Of a stretch of DNA of 57,338 nt, positions 42,136 to 50,844 are shown in pieces (within the stretch, counting starts at the first letter, position 1; each line of letters starts with the position of its first letter). The stretch comes from CAKSNH01 sp964422725 (lineage in GTDB: Bacteria > Bacillota > Clostridia > UBA1381), in the NCBI GenBank assembly GCA_964422725.1, contig CAYRCC010000011.1, positions 1-57,338 of the forward strand. The letters are read 5' to 3'. Under the pieces are notes generated by a model. The model did not search any database, had not been told where the DNA came from, and worked only from the letters and a program-made list of their open reading frames with translations. Made by a program: the position numbers and the translations under genes.

Positions 42136-43992
42136 TTATACACCTTTTATTTCTATGTTGTAATTTTTGAGCCAGTAATTTACCTGTAACAGATACGCCA
42201 AAAACTGCGGACCTGCCATTAACTGTCCGAAAAACGGCTTTGAGTAGTCACAGCTGTCGCTGCACATCTTTTCCGCTTTGCTCTTGTCTATCAGCGCAAG
42301 TATCGGTGAACTCGGATTGGCGAGGACTTCCCTGAGCCGTTCTTTGACAAGTGTTTCGTAAACCGGATTGTGTGTTTTCGGGTACGGACTCTTTTTCCGC
42401 ATAAGTACATCGTCCGGCAGTATACCCTTTACGGCATCGCGCAAAAGGCTCTTAGACACATTATTGCGGCATTTCATACTCCATGGAATATTCCACACAT
42501 ACTCGGCAATGCGGTGGTCGCAAAACGGCACGCGCACCTCAAGACCGCACGCCATACTCATTCTGTCCTTTCGTTCAAGCAAATTCAGCATAAACCAATT
42601 AATATTCAAATACGAAATTTCCCGTCGCCGTTTTTCTTCCGCGTTGTCACCGTCAAAAACAGGAACGTCCGCCACCGACTGCGAATACCGCATATACGAA
42701 TAGCTTTCCAAATCCAGCTTTGCCGCGACGTCATCGCGCAGTACGCTGTTTCTCAAATGCATATCGTATGACCACGGAAACGCCTGCCGTTCAAACGCCG
42801 CCGCATCGCGAAACCACGGGTATCCTCCGAAAATTTCGTCCGAACATTCGCCCGAAAGTGCCACTGTATGCTTGCGCCGTACCTCGCCGCAGAAATACAA
42901 AAGTGACGAGTCCACATCTGCCATACCGGGCAAATCCTTTTGCATAACAGCATCTTCGAGTGCCTTTTCAAGGTATGCATTGTCACATTCCAAATAGGTG
43001 TGGTTAGTATCAAATTCACTTACCATTCGCTCCACCCACGGACGGTCAGCATCCGGCTGAAAACTGCTTGCTTTGAAATACTTTGAGTTATCCTTGTAGT
43101 CAAAAGAATAGGTGTCCAAGCGTTTGCCGTGTTCGCGGAAAGTGTTTGCCGCAATTGCCGTTATTATGCTTGAATCAAGTCCGCCGGATAAAAAGGTACA
43201 CACAGGTACGTCCGATACCAGCTGACGTTTTACGGTGTCTGTAAGCAGGGCGCGTACCTTGGCAACGGTTTCCTGATAGCTGTCGGTGTGCGCGCGGCTG
43301 TTAAACTGCCAATAGCGTTTTTGTTCGATACCCTTGCGGCATATCGTCATATAGTGTGCCGGCGGCAACTCGCTTATGCTGTCAAACACGCCGAGTCCTT
43401 GTGTGCGCGGCGGTCCGACGGCGAAAATTTCGCACAGTCCCTGTTTGCTGACGGTGCGCTTTATTCCGGGGTATTCAAAAATTACTTTTATTTCCGAACC
43501 GAAAACCACTGCCGTATCCGTTACCGCAAAAAACAGCGGTTTTACTCCGAATCTGTCGCGGCACAGAAACGCGCGCCGGCGCATAGAATCCCATATGCAA
43601 AATGCATATATCCCGTTGAGCTTTTCTACACATTTCTCACCGTAATGCACATATGTGTATAGAAGAACTTCGGTGTCGGATTCGGTGGTGAAAATGTATC
43701 CGAAACGCGAAAGCTCGTTTTTCAGCTCGGCGGCGTTGTAAAGCTCGCCGTTGTATGTAATGACAAAATCGTAGCCGCCGACAGTACGCATCATAGGCTG
43801 CATACCGCCGTTAGGGTCGATTACGGCAAGCCGTCGGTGTGCAAATACCGCGTGTTCGCTTATCCATTCGCCCTCGTCGTCAGGCCCACGGTGCGCCATT
43901 TTGTCCGCCATACATTGTGCTGTGTGCATACATTCGTTTCGGCAGTCGAGAAAATTGCGCTGAAAATCTATAAATCCGGCTATTCCGCACAT
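42136..43992 (-). CDS. asnB: Asparagine synthase (glutamine-hydrolysing)
   Basis: 618 residues, the normal length of class B enzymes. It converts aspartate, glutamine and ATP to asparagine, glutamate and AMP. The class II glutamine amidotransferase domain starts at the catalytic Cys2 (MCGIAGFIDF), followed by MAHRGPDDEG and TYNGELYNAAEL. The synthetase domain has the P-loop SGGLDSSIITA and GECSDEIFGGYPWF. CAGGAG precedes the ATG. The gap to spoVAC is 67 bases; the two may share a transcript, but a TATAAT at 44012-44017 (minus strand) suggests its own promoter. Confidence 0.96.
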   Translation of the reverse strand: MCGIAGFIDFQRNFLDCRNECMHTAQCMADKMAHRGPDDEGEWISEHAVFAHRRLAVIDPNGGMQPMMRTVGGYDFVITYNGELYNAAELKNELSRFGYIFTTESDTEVLLYTYVHYGEKCVEKLNGIYAFCIWDSMRRRAFLCRDRFGVKPLFFAVTDTAVVFGSEIKVIFEYPGIKRTVSKQGLCEIFAVGPPRTQGLGVFDSISELPPAHYMTICRKGIEQKRYWQFNSRAHTDSYQETVAKVRALLTDTVKRQLVSDVPVCTFLSGGLDSSIITAIAANTFREHGKRLDTYSFDYKDNSKYFKASSFQPDADRPWVERMVSEFDTNHTYLECDNAYLEKALEDAVMQKDLPGMADVDSSLLYFCGEVRRKHTVALSGECSDEIFGGYPWFRDAAAFERQAFPWSYDMHLRNSVLRDDVAAKLDLESYSYMRYSQSVADVPVFDGDNAEEKRRREISYLNINWFMLNLLERKDRMSMACGLEVRVPFCDHRIAEYVWNIPWSMKCRNNVSKSLLRDAVKGILPDDVLMRKKSPYPKTHNPVYETLVKERLREVLANPSSPILALIDKSKAEKMCSDSCDYSKPFFGQLMAGPQFLAYLLQVNYWLKNYNIEIKGV

Positions 43993-44059
43993 AAAAAATC
44001 ACTCCTGTTTTATTATAGTTGGTATATAATATGCAGAAGTGATTGTATTTGTTACGCCG

Positions 44060-44512
44060 TCACAGGACGTGATATGCAAAAAAGTATACTATTCCGGCAA
44101 TAACAGAGGCAAATGTCCCGTAAAGTATTACGGGACCGGCTATTGTGAAAATTTTCGCGCCCACACCCAAAACATAGCCTTCGGTTTTAGCTTCTATAGC
44201 CGGCGACACGACAGCGTTTGCAAAACCTGTAATCGGTACGATTGTGCCGGCACCGGCGTATTTTGCGATTTTGCCGTAAATATTAAGTCCGGTGAGCAGT
44301 GCGCTGAGGAATATGAGAGTGATTGAAACGGCTGTTGAGGCGGCTTCTTTCGGAAACCCCAGCCATTTATAAAAGTCACCCAGTCCCTGACCTATAACAC
44401 ATATTATACCGCCGATAATAAACGCGAATATACAGTTTTTGAGTATAGGCGAATTGGGTGTTTGCTCTTTAACGTATTCTTGGTATTGTTGTTTTGTCAT
44501 TTTGTTTTCCAT
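44060..44512 (-). CDS. spoVAC: Stage V sporulation protein AC
   Basis: 150 residues with about four membrane segments. It matches SpoVAC (CVIGQGLGDFYKWLGFP, GAGTIVPITGFANAVVSPA, EGYVLGVGAKIF). SpoVAC is part of the SpoVA channel that moves dipicolinic acid into the developing spore and out during germination. In Bacillus it lies in a spoVA operon with spoVAD and spoVAEB; here neither neighbour is present. AAGGAG precedes the ATG. A forespore-type promoter candidate lies just upstream. This gene is the clearest evidence of a sporulation heritage in the window. Confidence 0.93.
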   Translation of the reverse strand: MENKMTKQQYQEYVKEQTPNSPILKNCIFAFIIGGIICVIGQGLGDFYKWLGFPKEAASTAVSITLIFLSALLTGLNIYGKIAKYAGAGTIVPITGFANAVVSPAIEAKTEGYVLGVGAKIFTIAGPVILYGTFASVIAGIVYFFAYHVL

Positions 44513-44535
44513 ATGATTTGCACTCCTTCCGTTTA

Positions 44536-44564
44536 TAGTATTTTACCTATTTAATAAAATATTC
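44536..44564 (-). promoter_or_regulatory. Forespore (sigma-G/F)-like promoter of spoVAC
   Basis: On the minus strand GAATA, a 17-bp spacer and AATACTA resemble the sigma-G pattern (GMATR, N17-18, CATNMTA), with one mismatch in the -10. It sits 23 bases before the start codon. The assignment is by consensus only. Confidence 0.45.
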
Positions 44565-44608
44565 TTTTTAATTGCCTGAAGCGGCAGTCGGTATTATGAA
44601 TTAAAAAA

Positions 44609-44633
44609 GAGTTTCAAGAAAATCTTGAAACTC
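44609..44633 (+). other. Hairpin abutting the multi-hairpin repeat
   Basis: GAGTTTCAAG pairs with CTTGAAACTC around a short loop, immediately before the repeat start. The copy at the right end of the window is likewise preceded by a strong hairpin (57260-57287) of different sequence. Confidence 0.75.
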
Positions 44634-44635
44634 TC

Positions 44636-44912
44636 AGACTGTAGACAAAATCCAACGTGTTTTGTATTAAAGTTTAGGTCAAGCCTTTTCAAAGGCTTGC
44701 GGATTTTTAAGGCAGAGCCTTAAATCGTCGTCCGCAGACGACGAAACTCCTAAGCGTTCAAGTTTTGTTCAAACTTTTTAAAATAGTATCGGAAAGATTT
44801 CCGACGCCCGAAGGTCGGTTTTGCTGTAAGCAAAACTACTGAAAGTTTGTCGCTGTCCGCAGACAGCGAAACCTCTTCAAAAATTTTAAGCAAAACTAAT
44901 AAGTCTACACTC
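44636..44912 (+). repeat. Complete multi-hairpin intergenic repeat (about 277 bp)
   Basis: Two further copies cross the window ends (1-57 and 57288-57338), all in the same orientation. The ends carry a short inverted match (GACTGTAGAC and GTCTACACTC). Between them is a chain of small hairpins: ACAAAA/TTTTGT (44645-44665), CAAGCCTTT/AAAGGCTTG (44680-44699), TTAAGGC/GCCTTAA (44707-44723), CGTCGTC/GACGACG (44726-44743), AAGTTT/AAACTT (about 44760-44776), CGGAAA/TTTCCG (44790-44803), CCGAC/GTCGG (44801-44818), GTTTTGCT/AGCAAAAC (44818-44836) and TCGCTGTC/GACAGCGA (44850-44869). There is no ORF. It may be a non-autonomous mobile repeat or a structured RNA. Confidence 0.85.
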
Positions 44913-45025
44913 TAACATTGCAGGTAAAATATTTACAGCCCGAGTTCCGACAGACAAACCCACTTGTGCTTGTCTGCCGTTTGAACCTCGGACAATTCGG
45001 TAACCCCATAAAAACAATACATACC

Positions 45026-45658
45026 TTATATTTTTCCCTTAAACTTTTCCACGATATTCATAATCCTATCGGTGTGCATTTTCATACTGACTTTGTTCAC
45101 CACAAACCACGCGCTCAGCGGACACACATCTTGCAAAACCTCAAGTCCGTTTTCCTTGAGTGTTTTGCCGCTTTCGACGATGTCCACAATGACATCGCTA
45201 AGACCTACAAGCGGTGCAAGCTCAACAGATCCGTTAAGCTTTATAAGCTCAATAGTCTGTCCGACTTCGTCGTGGAAGTATTTTTCCGCAATATGCGGAT
45301 ACTTCGACGCAACGCGCAAGTCATTCATTTTGTGCATTTTTTCTTTCATTTCAATAGGTCCGCACACCGCCATTTTGCATTTGCCGAACCCCAAATCAAT
45401 CATTTCGTAAAGATTCTTGTTTTCCTCCAAAAGCGTGTCTTTACCGACAATACCTATGTCCGCCGCGCCGTACTCAACATAAGTCGGTACATCGCTCGCC
45501 TTAACGAGAATGAATTTCATTTTACTCTCCTCGTTTGTAAAAATCAATTTTCTCGTCTTTTCCTTCATTTCATCGCAGTTTATGCCAATAGACGAAAACA
45601 TATCCATTGCAATTTCAGCCAAACGTCCCTTCGCCAACGCGACCGTTAAATATCTCAT
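45026..45658 (-). CDS. hisG: ATP phosphoribosyltransferase, short form
   Basis: 210 residues, the short form that lacks the C-terminal regulatory domain and works with HisZ. It joins ATP and PRPP in the first step of histidine synthesis. Signatures are VALAKGRLAE at the start, YVEYGAADIGIVGKD and the PRPP loop VDIVESGKTLKENGL. It lies 47 bases downstream of hisZ in the same direction, so the two form an operon. No other his genes are present in the window. Confidence 0.96.
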   Translation of the reverse strand: MRYLTVALAKGRLAEIAMDMFSSIGINCDEMKEKTRKLIFTNEESKMKFILVKASDVPTYVEYGAADIGIVGKDTLLEENKNLYEMIDLGFGKCKMAVCGPIEMKEKMHKMNDLRVASKYPHIAEKYFHDEVGQTIELIKLNGSVELAPLVGLSDVIVDIVESGKTLKENGLEVLQDVCPLSAWFVVNKVSMKMHTDRIMNIVEKFKGKI

Positions 45659-45705
45659 TGTGCAGATTATTCCTTTCTGTTATTATAATAAAGCTGTATT
45701 TAGTG

Positions 45706-47040
45706 TCAATGCTCGTGTCCGCAGTCACAGCCGTGATGTGAATGACCGCAGCCGCAGTCGTCGTCCGCTGAGGTGTCGGTGTACACACCGAGAAAAGACT
45801 CGACTGTTGTTTCGATTATTTCGCCGTCGGTAAAATCCTTTATCATCAGTTTGCCGTCGGCAAATACTCTGAGCATAGATTCTTTGCCGGTTGCTTCCGC
45901 ATACCGTTCTGCCGCTTTATAATCGCCGTCGGCAATATACATTTCCGTAAGATACGACTGTGACCTGAGCGTGTATGCAAGCTCATATGCGTTTGAGTCA
46001 GCACCGTTTTCCGTAAATATCAGCGTTGCATCGGGAACGTACGGCTCTATTTCGTGTCCTGATTTTCTCAGTGCCGTCATAATTCTGCTTATACCGAACG
46101 CAACACCGACCGCACCCATATTTTTGCCGAAATTTCCGATTAGATTATCGTATCTGCCGCCGGCACAAATCGGAAATCCTACTCCGTAGGTATAGCATTT
46201 AAAAATAGTTCCCGTATAGTAATCAATGCTTTGCAGCATACCCAAATCAATAGAAATATATTTTTCATAGCCGTATTCCGTCAACAGCTTATAAATCCGT
46301 CTTATATTATCAAGCGCCGCCTTTGACGTTTCGTTAAGACCGTCAACGTCAGCTTTTTCCAACATTTCAAGTCCGCCGAGCAGATACGGCAATTCTATCA
46401 TAACTTTCTTTATATCGTCGGATATATTAAGCTTTTCGGTAATGGTTTTGATACCGAGCGAGTCCTTGCAGTCGATACGTTCACGCAAAAGCTCCACCGC
46501 TTCCGAGTCAAGCCCTGCCTGTTCAACCAAGCCGTTAAAAAACGCAACCTGACCAATCTCTACCTGAAACTCCTCTATTCCCACAGCCAAAACAGCCTCG
46601 ATAGCTCCCGATATAACCTCCGCATCAGCCATAGGAGTATTGACTCCTATAAGCTCAATACCCGACTGTGTAAATTCTCTTTGGCGTGCACCCTCGGTTT
46701 TTTCGGCTCTGAACACATTTCCCGTATAGCAGTATCTGAGCGGCAAAACATCGTCTATGTTTTTGGTTGCCGCAATTCTTGCTATTGCGGTAGTCATATC
46801 CGGCCGCAGAGTTAAAATTCTGCCATTTTCGTCAAAAAACTTAAACATATTTTCCTGTGAAATCTGACCGCCGCTGCTTGCAAACACGTCATAATATTCA
46901 TAAGTCGGCAGTTCTATTTCCCGGTACCCCATAGAGGCAAACACCGACCACAATATACTTTCAATCTCTTTTTTCTTTCTGCACTCCTCCGGCAGAATAT
47001 CGTTTACGCCCGTCGGCGTATACATTTTCAGTTCAGCCAT
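45706..47040 (-). CDS. hisZ: ATP phosphoribosyltransferase regulatory subunit with a Cys/His-rich tail
   Basis: 444 residues from the ATG at 47040, which has AAAGGAA upstream; in-frame codons up to 47106 lack a site. HisZ is a histidyl-tRNA synthetase paralogue without charging activity that activates and regulates short HisG. Class II motifs are visible (TLRPDMTTAIAR, YTGNVFRAEKTEGARQREFTQ, YTGTIFKCY, ICAGGRYDNLIG). The C-terminus ends with CGCGHSHHGCDCGHEH, an unusual metal-binding-like tail absent from typical HisZ. This could bind zinc, nickel or iron, or hold the complex together. The partner hisG follows directly. Confidence 0.93.
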   Translation of the reverse strand: MAELKMYTPTGVNDILPEECRKKKEIESILWSVFASMGYREIELPTYEYYDVFASSGGQISQENMFKFFDENGRILTLRPDMTTAIARIAATKNIDDVLPLRYCYTGNVFRAEKTEGARQREFTQSGIELIGVNTPMADAEVISGAIEAVLAVGIEEFQVEIGQVAFFNGLVEQAGLDSEAVELLRERIDCKDSLGIKTITEKLNISDDIKKVMIELPYLLGGLEMLEKADVDGLNETSKAALDNIRRIYKLLTEYGYEKYISIDLGMLQSIDYYTGTIFKCYTYGVGFPICAGGRYDNLIGNFGKNMGAVGVAFGISRIMTALRKSGHEIEPYVPDATLIFTENGADSNAYELAYTLRSQSYLTEMYIADGDYKAAERYAEATGKESMLRVFADGKLMIKDFTDGEIIETTVESFLGVYTDTSADDDCGCGHSHHGCDCGHEH

Positions 47041-47149
47041 TCCAAAATTCCTTTCTTTAAACTGAGGACAGCGCAATATGCATACAACGTTATTTTGTTT
47101 TTGCAATAACTGCCGTGCAATTTCGGTGTCCGCTATTAATGTATTATAT

Positions 47150-47178
47150 ACTTTATCACATTAAAATATAAAAGTCAA
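47150..47178 (-). promoter_or_regulatory. Candidate promoter of hisZ-hisG
   Basis: On the minus strand TTGACT and TAAAGT are separated by 17 bp. The leader of about 100 nt shows no T-box or his leader peptide that I can support. Confidence 0.55.
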
Positions 47179-47194
47179 TATTCATTTTGTAGAA

Positions 47195-48133
47195 TTATTC
47201 ACTTTCATTGATAATCATCTCGTCATTTCTCACAAACGGTTCGCCGAAACCGAAATGTCCGAACGTACTTACTTTTTGCCCGTCAATCAGAAATTGTACC
47301 GCGTTTACGCCGTCCAGCTCCGTAAGTGAGTTTACAATCGAGTACACAGCAAGGCTTTCTTTTGCGTCCGACCCTGAGTTTCTGTCCAAAAAATTCGCTT
47401 TCAAATTTACAAAGCATATGTTGTCTTTTGTCTGTGCCGAAATTACCTGTGTATCCGCCGACAGCACTTCCGACAAATTCGCATACGACGGACCTTTCAC
47501 AAGCTCGTTTACTATAAGCTGTTCGAGCGGCTGATCGTCGGTGCATTTTATTTCACGCTCCTCAGCCGTAAGACCGTTTGCGCCGGAAACCGAAAAATAC
47601 AGCTTGACTCTGCGCGTTTCGTCGCCGCTTATATCACTTTCGAGCTTGATGTCGTCGTTTGAAAGAAAATTCAGACTGCTTCCCGACGGCGTTGTCACGG
47701 GATTACCGCACACAGATACCTTCACTCTGTTAATATTCGGTATTCCGCACAGTGATTTAACTACAGCATATGCACTTAAAATATCCTGTGCCGAGTCACC
47801 GGAAAAATACTCGCTGCTGAAGTCCACCACAACATCGCCCTTTATCACTTCTATCGTGTTGATTTGCGTTTCGCTTGGCAGTACACGACTGTTTTTGCTG
47901 TCCGACGGACCTTTTATCAGCGCACGAACCACTTCGTACGGCAAATCGTCCGTTGTCCGATACTTTATTTCGCGGTTCTCGGCAACTATGGACGTGTGCT
48001 GTTCGTTGAGAAAATACAAGTCCATATTGCGCCGTCTGCCGCCGCCGTCCGGCAGTGCAAAATACAGTGCCGCCGCCGCTACGGCAACCAGTACCGCAAA
48101 CATCAACACCCTCATCGGTTTATTATTTTTCAT
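47195..48133 (-). CDS. Membrane protein with two GerMN domains
   Basis: 312 residues. One N-terminal membrane segment (about 8-26) precedes two GerMN domains (about 38-155 and 175-295). Each has a LYF strand, a YEVVRALIKGPSDSKN- or QLIVNELVKGPSYANL-type helix and a hydrophobic core strand. GerMN domains occur in GerM, a sporulation and germination protein, and in lipoproteins next to two-component systems in Clostridia. It follows the histidine kinase by 21 bases, so it probably belongs to that operon and may sense or remodel the envelope. Confidence 0.92.
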   Translation of the reverse strand: MKNNKPMRVLMFAVLVAVAAAALYFALPDGGGRRRNMDLYFLNEQHTSIVAENREIKYRTTDDLPYEVVRALIKGPSDSKNSRVLPSETQINTIEVIKGDVVVDFSSEYFSGDSAQDILSAYAVVKSLCGIPNINRVKVSVCGNPVTTPSGSSLNFLSNDDIKLESDISGDETRRVKLYFSVSGANGLTAEEREIKCTDDQPLEQLIVNELVKGPSYANLSEVLSADTQVISAQTKDNICFVNLKANFLDRNSGSDAKESLAVYSIVNSLTELDGVNAVQFLIDGQKVSTFGHFGFGEPFVRNDEMIINESE

Positions 48134-48154
48134 ATCGGCTACCTCCTTTGCAGC

Positions 48155-49609
48155 TTATTCGCTATGCTTAATAGGCAGTATCACCAAAAATACCGTACCC
48201 TCAACTCCGTCACTGATTACCTCAATCGTTCCGCCGTGCATCAGCACAGCCTCTCTGGCAATGGCAAGTCCCAGACCCGTACCGCCCGTATCTCGCGCTC
48301 TGGAATCGTCAAGCCGGTAAAACCGTTCAAATATTTTATCCTTTTCGCTTACCGGAATACCGGGTCCGTTGTCCTCAACCTTAATTGTAACATTTTCGTC
48401 GGTTGCCGCCGCACTTAATTTTACCATACCGTTTTCGGGTGTATATTTTATGGCGTTGTCGGCTATGTTGTACACTACCTCGGTTATTTTGTCGCGGTCG
48501 AGCATTACAGGCTCACGCGCTTTGTCGTCGAAATCTGTGTATATTATAATTTTCTTTCTGTCAGCCGCCGGTGCCAGCTTTTTAACAACCATACTTACCA
48601 GCCGCACAACGTCGACAGGTTCGGGTTTTAGGTTTGCCTGGCGCGAATCCATTTTTGTAAGTGTCAAAAGCCTTTCGATTATACGAGTCAGTCGGTCTAC
48701 TTCCTCGCTTAAGTCGCTCAAGAACTCTTTAACAAGCTCCTCGCTCGGATTTTCAGTGCTGACAAGACTGTCCGAAATCAGCTTAATTGAGGCGAGCGGA
48801 GTTTTCAGCTCGTGTGAGGCATCGGAAACAAATTTGCGCCTGTTTTCCTCCAAAACGTCAAGCTCTTCGCACATATAGTTCATTGTGTGCGCCATCTGCG
48901 CAAGCTCGTTATGTCCTCGAACCTTAACGCGCTGACTGAAATTTCCTTTTGAGATTTCTTTTGCCGCCGCTATAAATTCGTCAATCGGTGATGTCACTAT
49001 ATACGACATTCCAAGACTCAATATTCCCACAAGAATACTTATGAGCACAGAAAACACAAACAGGCTTGTTCTTATGTAGCCGATAGTTCTGTCGACATCG
49101 GCAAGTGAGGTGGTCAGATAGACTGCGCCTATTACTATATCGCCGCGGTTTATCGGCACAGCTACGCCAATACTGTTTGCATCGTCACCGTCATTTTTGT
49201 AAATACTGCTTGCCTGTTCACCGCCGAGCGCGCTTTTTAATACGTCTGCCGTAAGAATTTTTCCGCGCAGCTCGGATTCCTTGTTTGTATCGAACATAAC
49301 CGTATATGCACTGTCGGCAACAATAGCTCTTATATTTGTACCGGCAAGCGGCTGAGTTATATCGTCCGCGATGAGATCAAGCTCGCTCAAATCTACCTGC
49401 AAAACCGCCGTATCCGCGAGGATATTAGCCTTTGCGAATATTTGTGATTTTTCTTTGTTATAAAGATTTTCGGACAAAACACCCAGAATATATACGCTCA
49501 TCAGCACCAGCGTGACGAGAAGTATAAAAAAGTAAGTCATCATCATATGCCAGCGCATAGAATTGAAAAGTTCTTTAATTTTAATCTTTTTTGTAGTAAT
49601 AACCCACAC
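48155..49609 (-). CDS. Membrane sensor histidine kinase
   Basis: 484 residues from the outermost GTG. Two membrane segments (about 23-45 and 175-197) flank an extracellular sensing domain. They are followed by HAMP (about 198-250), HisKA with the phosphorylated His in FVSDASHELKTPLASIK and a HATPase domain with the N box YNIADNAIKYT, G1 VEDNGPGIP and G2 GGTGLGLAIA. The start is uncertain: GTG at 49609 overlaps the response-regulator gene by 29 bases, and an ATG at 49558 would drop the KELFNS segment usual in this kinase type. With the regulator and GerMN gene it forms a WalRK-like envelope-sensing operon. Confidence 0.93.
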   Translation of the reverse strand: MWVITTKKIKIKELFNSMRWHMMMTYFFILLVTLVLMSVYILGVLSENLYNKEKSQIFAKANILADTAVLQVDLSELDLIADDITQPLAGTNIRAIVADSAYTVMFDTNKESELRGKILTADVLKSALGGEQASSIYKNDGDDANSIGVAVPINRGDIVIGAVYLTTSLADVDRTIGYIRTSLFVFSVLISILVGILSLGMSYIVTSPIDEFIAAAKEISKGNFSQRVKVRGHNELAQMAHTMNYMCEELDVLEENRRKFVSDASHELKTPLASIKLISDSLVSTENPSEELVKEFLSDLSEEVDRLTRIIERLLTLTKMDSRQANLKPEPVDVVRLVSMVVKKLAPAADRKKIIIYTDFDDKAREPVMLDRDKITEVVYNIADNAIKYTPENGMVKLSAAATDENVTIKVEDNGPGIPVSEKDKIFERFYRLDDSRARDTGGTGLGLAIAREAVLMHGGTIEVISDGVEGTVFLVILPIKHSE

Positions 49610-50267
49610 CCCACTTTGTTTTTATATAACTCGGTTCTGCCGGATTAGGCTCTACTTTTTCGCGCAGCCGGCGTATATGCACGTCAACTGTGCGCACGTC
49701 ACCGGGATAGTCGTGTCCCCACGCTATATCAAGAAGGTTTTCGCGCGTGTACACCTTGCCCGGGTTTTTCATAAACAGCTCAACAATTTCAAATTCCTTG
49801 CCTGTCAGGTGAATTTCCTTTTCGTCGACGGTGAGCAGGCGGAAGTTGTAGTCAAGCGTGAAATGTCCGGAAACGAGAGTGGTTTCGGGCGAGTCAATGT
49901 CGCGGCTTGGGTTTGCGCGGCGCAGTATTGCTTTAATGCGCGCCGTAACCTCGCGAATGTTAAACGGCTTTGTTATATAGTCGTCAGCACCGTATTCCAG
50001 TCCCAGAATTTTGTCAATATCTTCGCTTTTTGCCGTCAGCATAATTATAGGCACGTCGGAAAACGCGCGGATTTCGCGGCAGGCGGTGAGTCCGTCTTTT
50101 TTCGGAAGCATTATGTCAAGCAAAATCAAATCCACGTTTCCGATACGTGCGATATTGACCGCCTCCTCACCGTCATACGCGGTTAAAACGCTGTAACCGT
50201 TCTGTTCGAGATTATACTTTATTCCTTTGACTATCAGCTTTTCATCATCAACAACAAGTATTTTCAA
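49581..50267 (-). CDS. OmpR/PhoB-family response regulator
   Basis: 228 residues. The receiver has the acidic pair DDEK, the phosphoacceptor Asp in DLILLDIMLPKKDG, and the conserved Thr (MLTAK) and Lys (YITKPF). The winged-helix output domain ends with RTVDVHIRRLREKVEP, and YIKTKWGVGYYY is the wing. It binds promoter DNA when phosphorylated by the kinase encoded next. The start is a TTG at 50267, 9 bases after AAAGGA, and gives LKILVVDDEK; in-frame codons to 50294 would add residues unusual for the family. Confidence 0.95.
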   Translation of the reverse strand: MKILVVDDEKLIVKGIKYNLEQNGYSVLTAYDGEEAVNIARIGNVDLILLDIMLPKKDGLTACREIRAFSDVPIIMLTAKSEDIDKILGLEYGADDYITKPFNIREVTARIKAILRRANPSRDIDSPETTLVSGHFTLDYNFRLLTVDEKEIHLTGKEFEIVELFMKNPGKVYTRENLLDIAWGHDYPGDVRTVDVHIRRLREKVEPNPAEPSYIKTKWGVGYYYKKD

Positions 50268-50440
50268 TTTAACTATTCCTTTCCCAACGAGCACCGTTTA
50301 ATTTTCACTTGCAGCAGAATACAAAAAAATGATAAAATTCACTTTTTTGAAAGGCTTGTCTACAGCCTTAATTTCATAACTCATTTTTATTGTAACATAA
50401 ATCGGCGGCTATGTCAAAACATAAACATTTTATGCGCACG

Positions 50441-50632
50441 TTTTTTGAATGAGTAAACAAATTATGAACAAATTATTGATATATGCATCAAAATTACAGT
50501 TATTGTAAAAGTAAGATAATTGAAAATTTTAACTTTTGAGATTTTTTCAATATGATTTTTATTAAATATCTGACATATATTTGTGGTTTGTTAACGAAAT
50601 TCACAAATAATTAACTCGTTCGGAAACTGTGA
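50441..50632 (+). repeat. 192-bp direct repeat, copy 1 (left of the toxin locus)
   Basis: This A+T-rich block (starting TTTTTTGAATGAG and ending CGGAAACTGTGA) recurs with the same length at 51055-51246, with about nine substitutions and no indels. It has no ORF. The rest of 50295-50440 shows nothing clear. Confidence 0.95.
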
Positions 50633-50650
50633 ACAAAAAGAACTATCTGC

Positions 50651-50679
50651 TTGACAGTTCGCATAAAATGTATTATAAT
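50651..50679 (+). promoter_or_regulatory. Perfect-consensus promoter of the antisense RNA
   Basis: TTGACA and TATAAT are separated by 17 bp, about 8 bases before the putative antitoxin RNA. Confidence 0.9.
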
Positions 50680-50686
50680 GATAGTA

Positions 50687-50766
50687 GAAAAAGGCAAGAC
50701 TTCAAACGGTTATGCCCAGTTAACGATTAAAATGACCGCAACTTTGGCGAGGGGCGGTCATTTTGC
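50687..50766 (+). ncRNA. Putative antitoxin RNA of a type I toxin-antitoxin pair
   Basis: A strong promoter and a hairpin terminator (AAAATGACCGC pairing with GCGGTCATTTT, 50729-50764) bound a short transcript of about 80 nt with no convincing ORF. It overlaps the 3' end of the toxin ORF on the other strand, and the same hairpin would end the toxin mRNA. This is the usual convergent layout of TxpA/RatA and clostridial holin-like toxin systems. The RNA would pair with the toxin mRNA tail and lower its translation or stability. Confidence 0.7.
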
Positions 50767-50844
50767 TTTTACAGCGAAAATTATCAAAAAAATGATAACT
50801 TCCAAAACTACTTTGAGTATTACTCGAAGTAATTTTTTTGCCAT
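50758..50844 (-). CDS. 28-residue hydrophobic peptide, putative type I toxin
   Basis: The ORF encodes MAKKLLRVILKVVL, then a hydrophobic core (EVIIFLIIFAV) and KAK, a single membrane helix flanked by basic residues. This is the hallmark of type I toxins that insert into the membrane. It begins at an ATG 30 bases after a very strong site (AAAGGAGGGG). A competing upstream ATG at 50869, nearer that site, opens another frame that reads through (KSKYAATYGKK), so the initiation is unusual and may depend on leader folding. A promoter with a perfect palindrome is upstream. Its small size keeps it from standard gene calling. Confidence 0.7.
   Translation of the reverse strand: MAKKLLRVILKVVLEVIIFLIIFAVKAK

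Noticed and set aside
47041..47149. T-box or leader peptide controlling hisZ-hisG
   Set aside because: No T-box core sequence, terminator-antiterminator pair or run of histidine codons was found in the leader.
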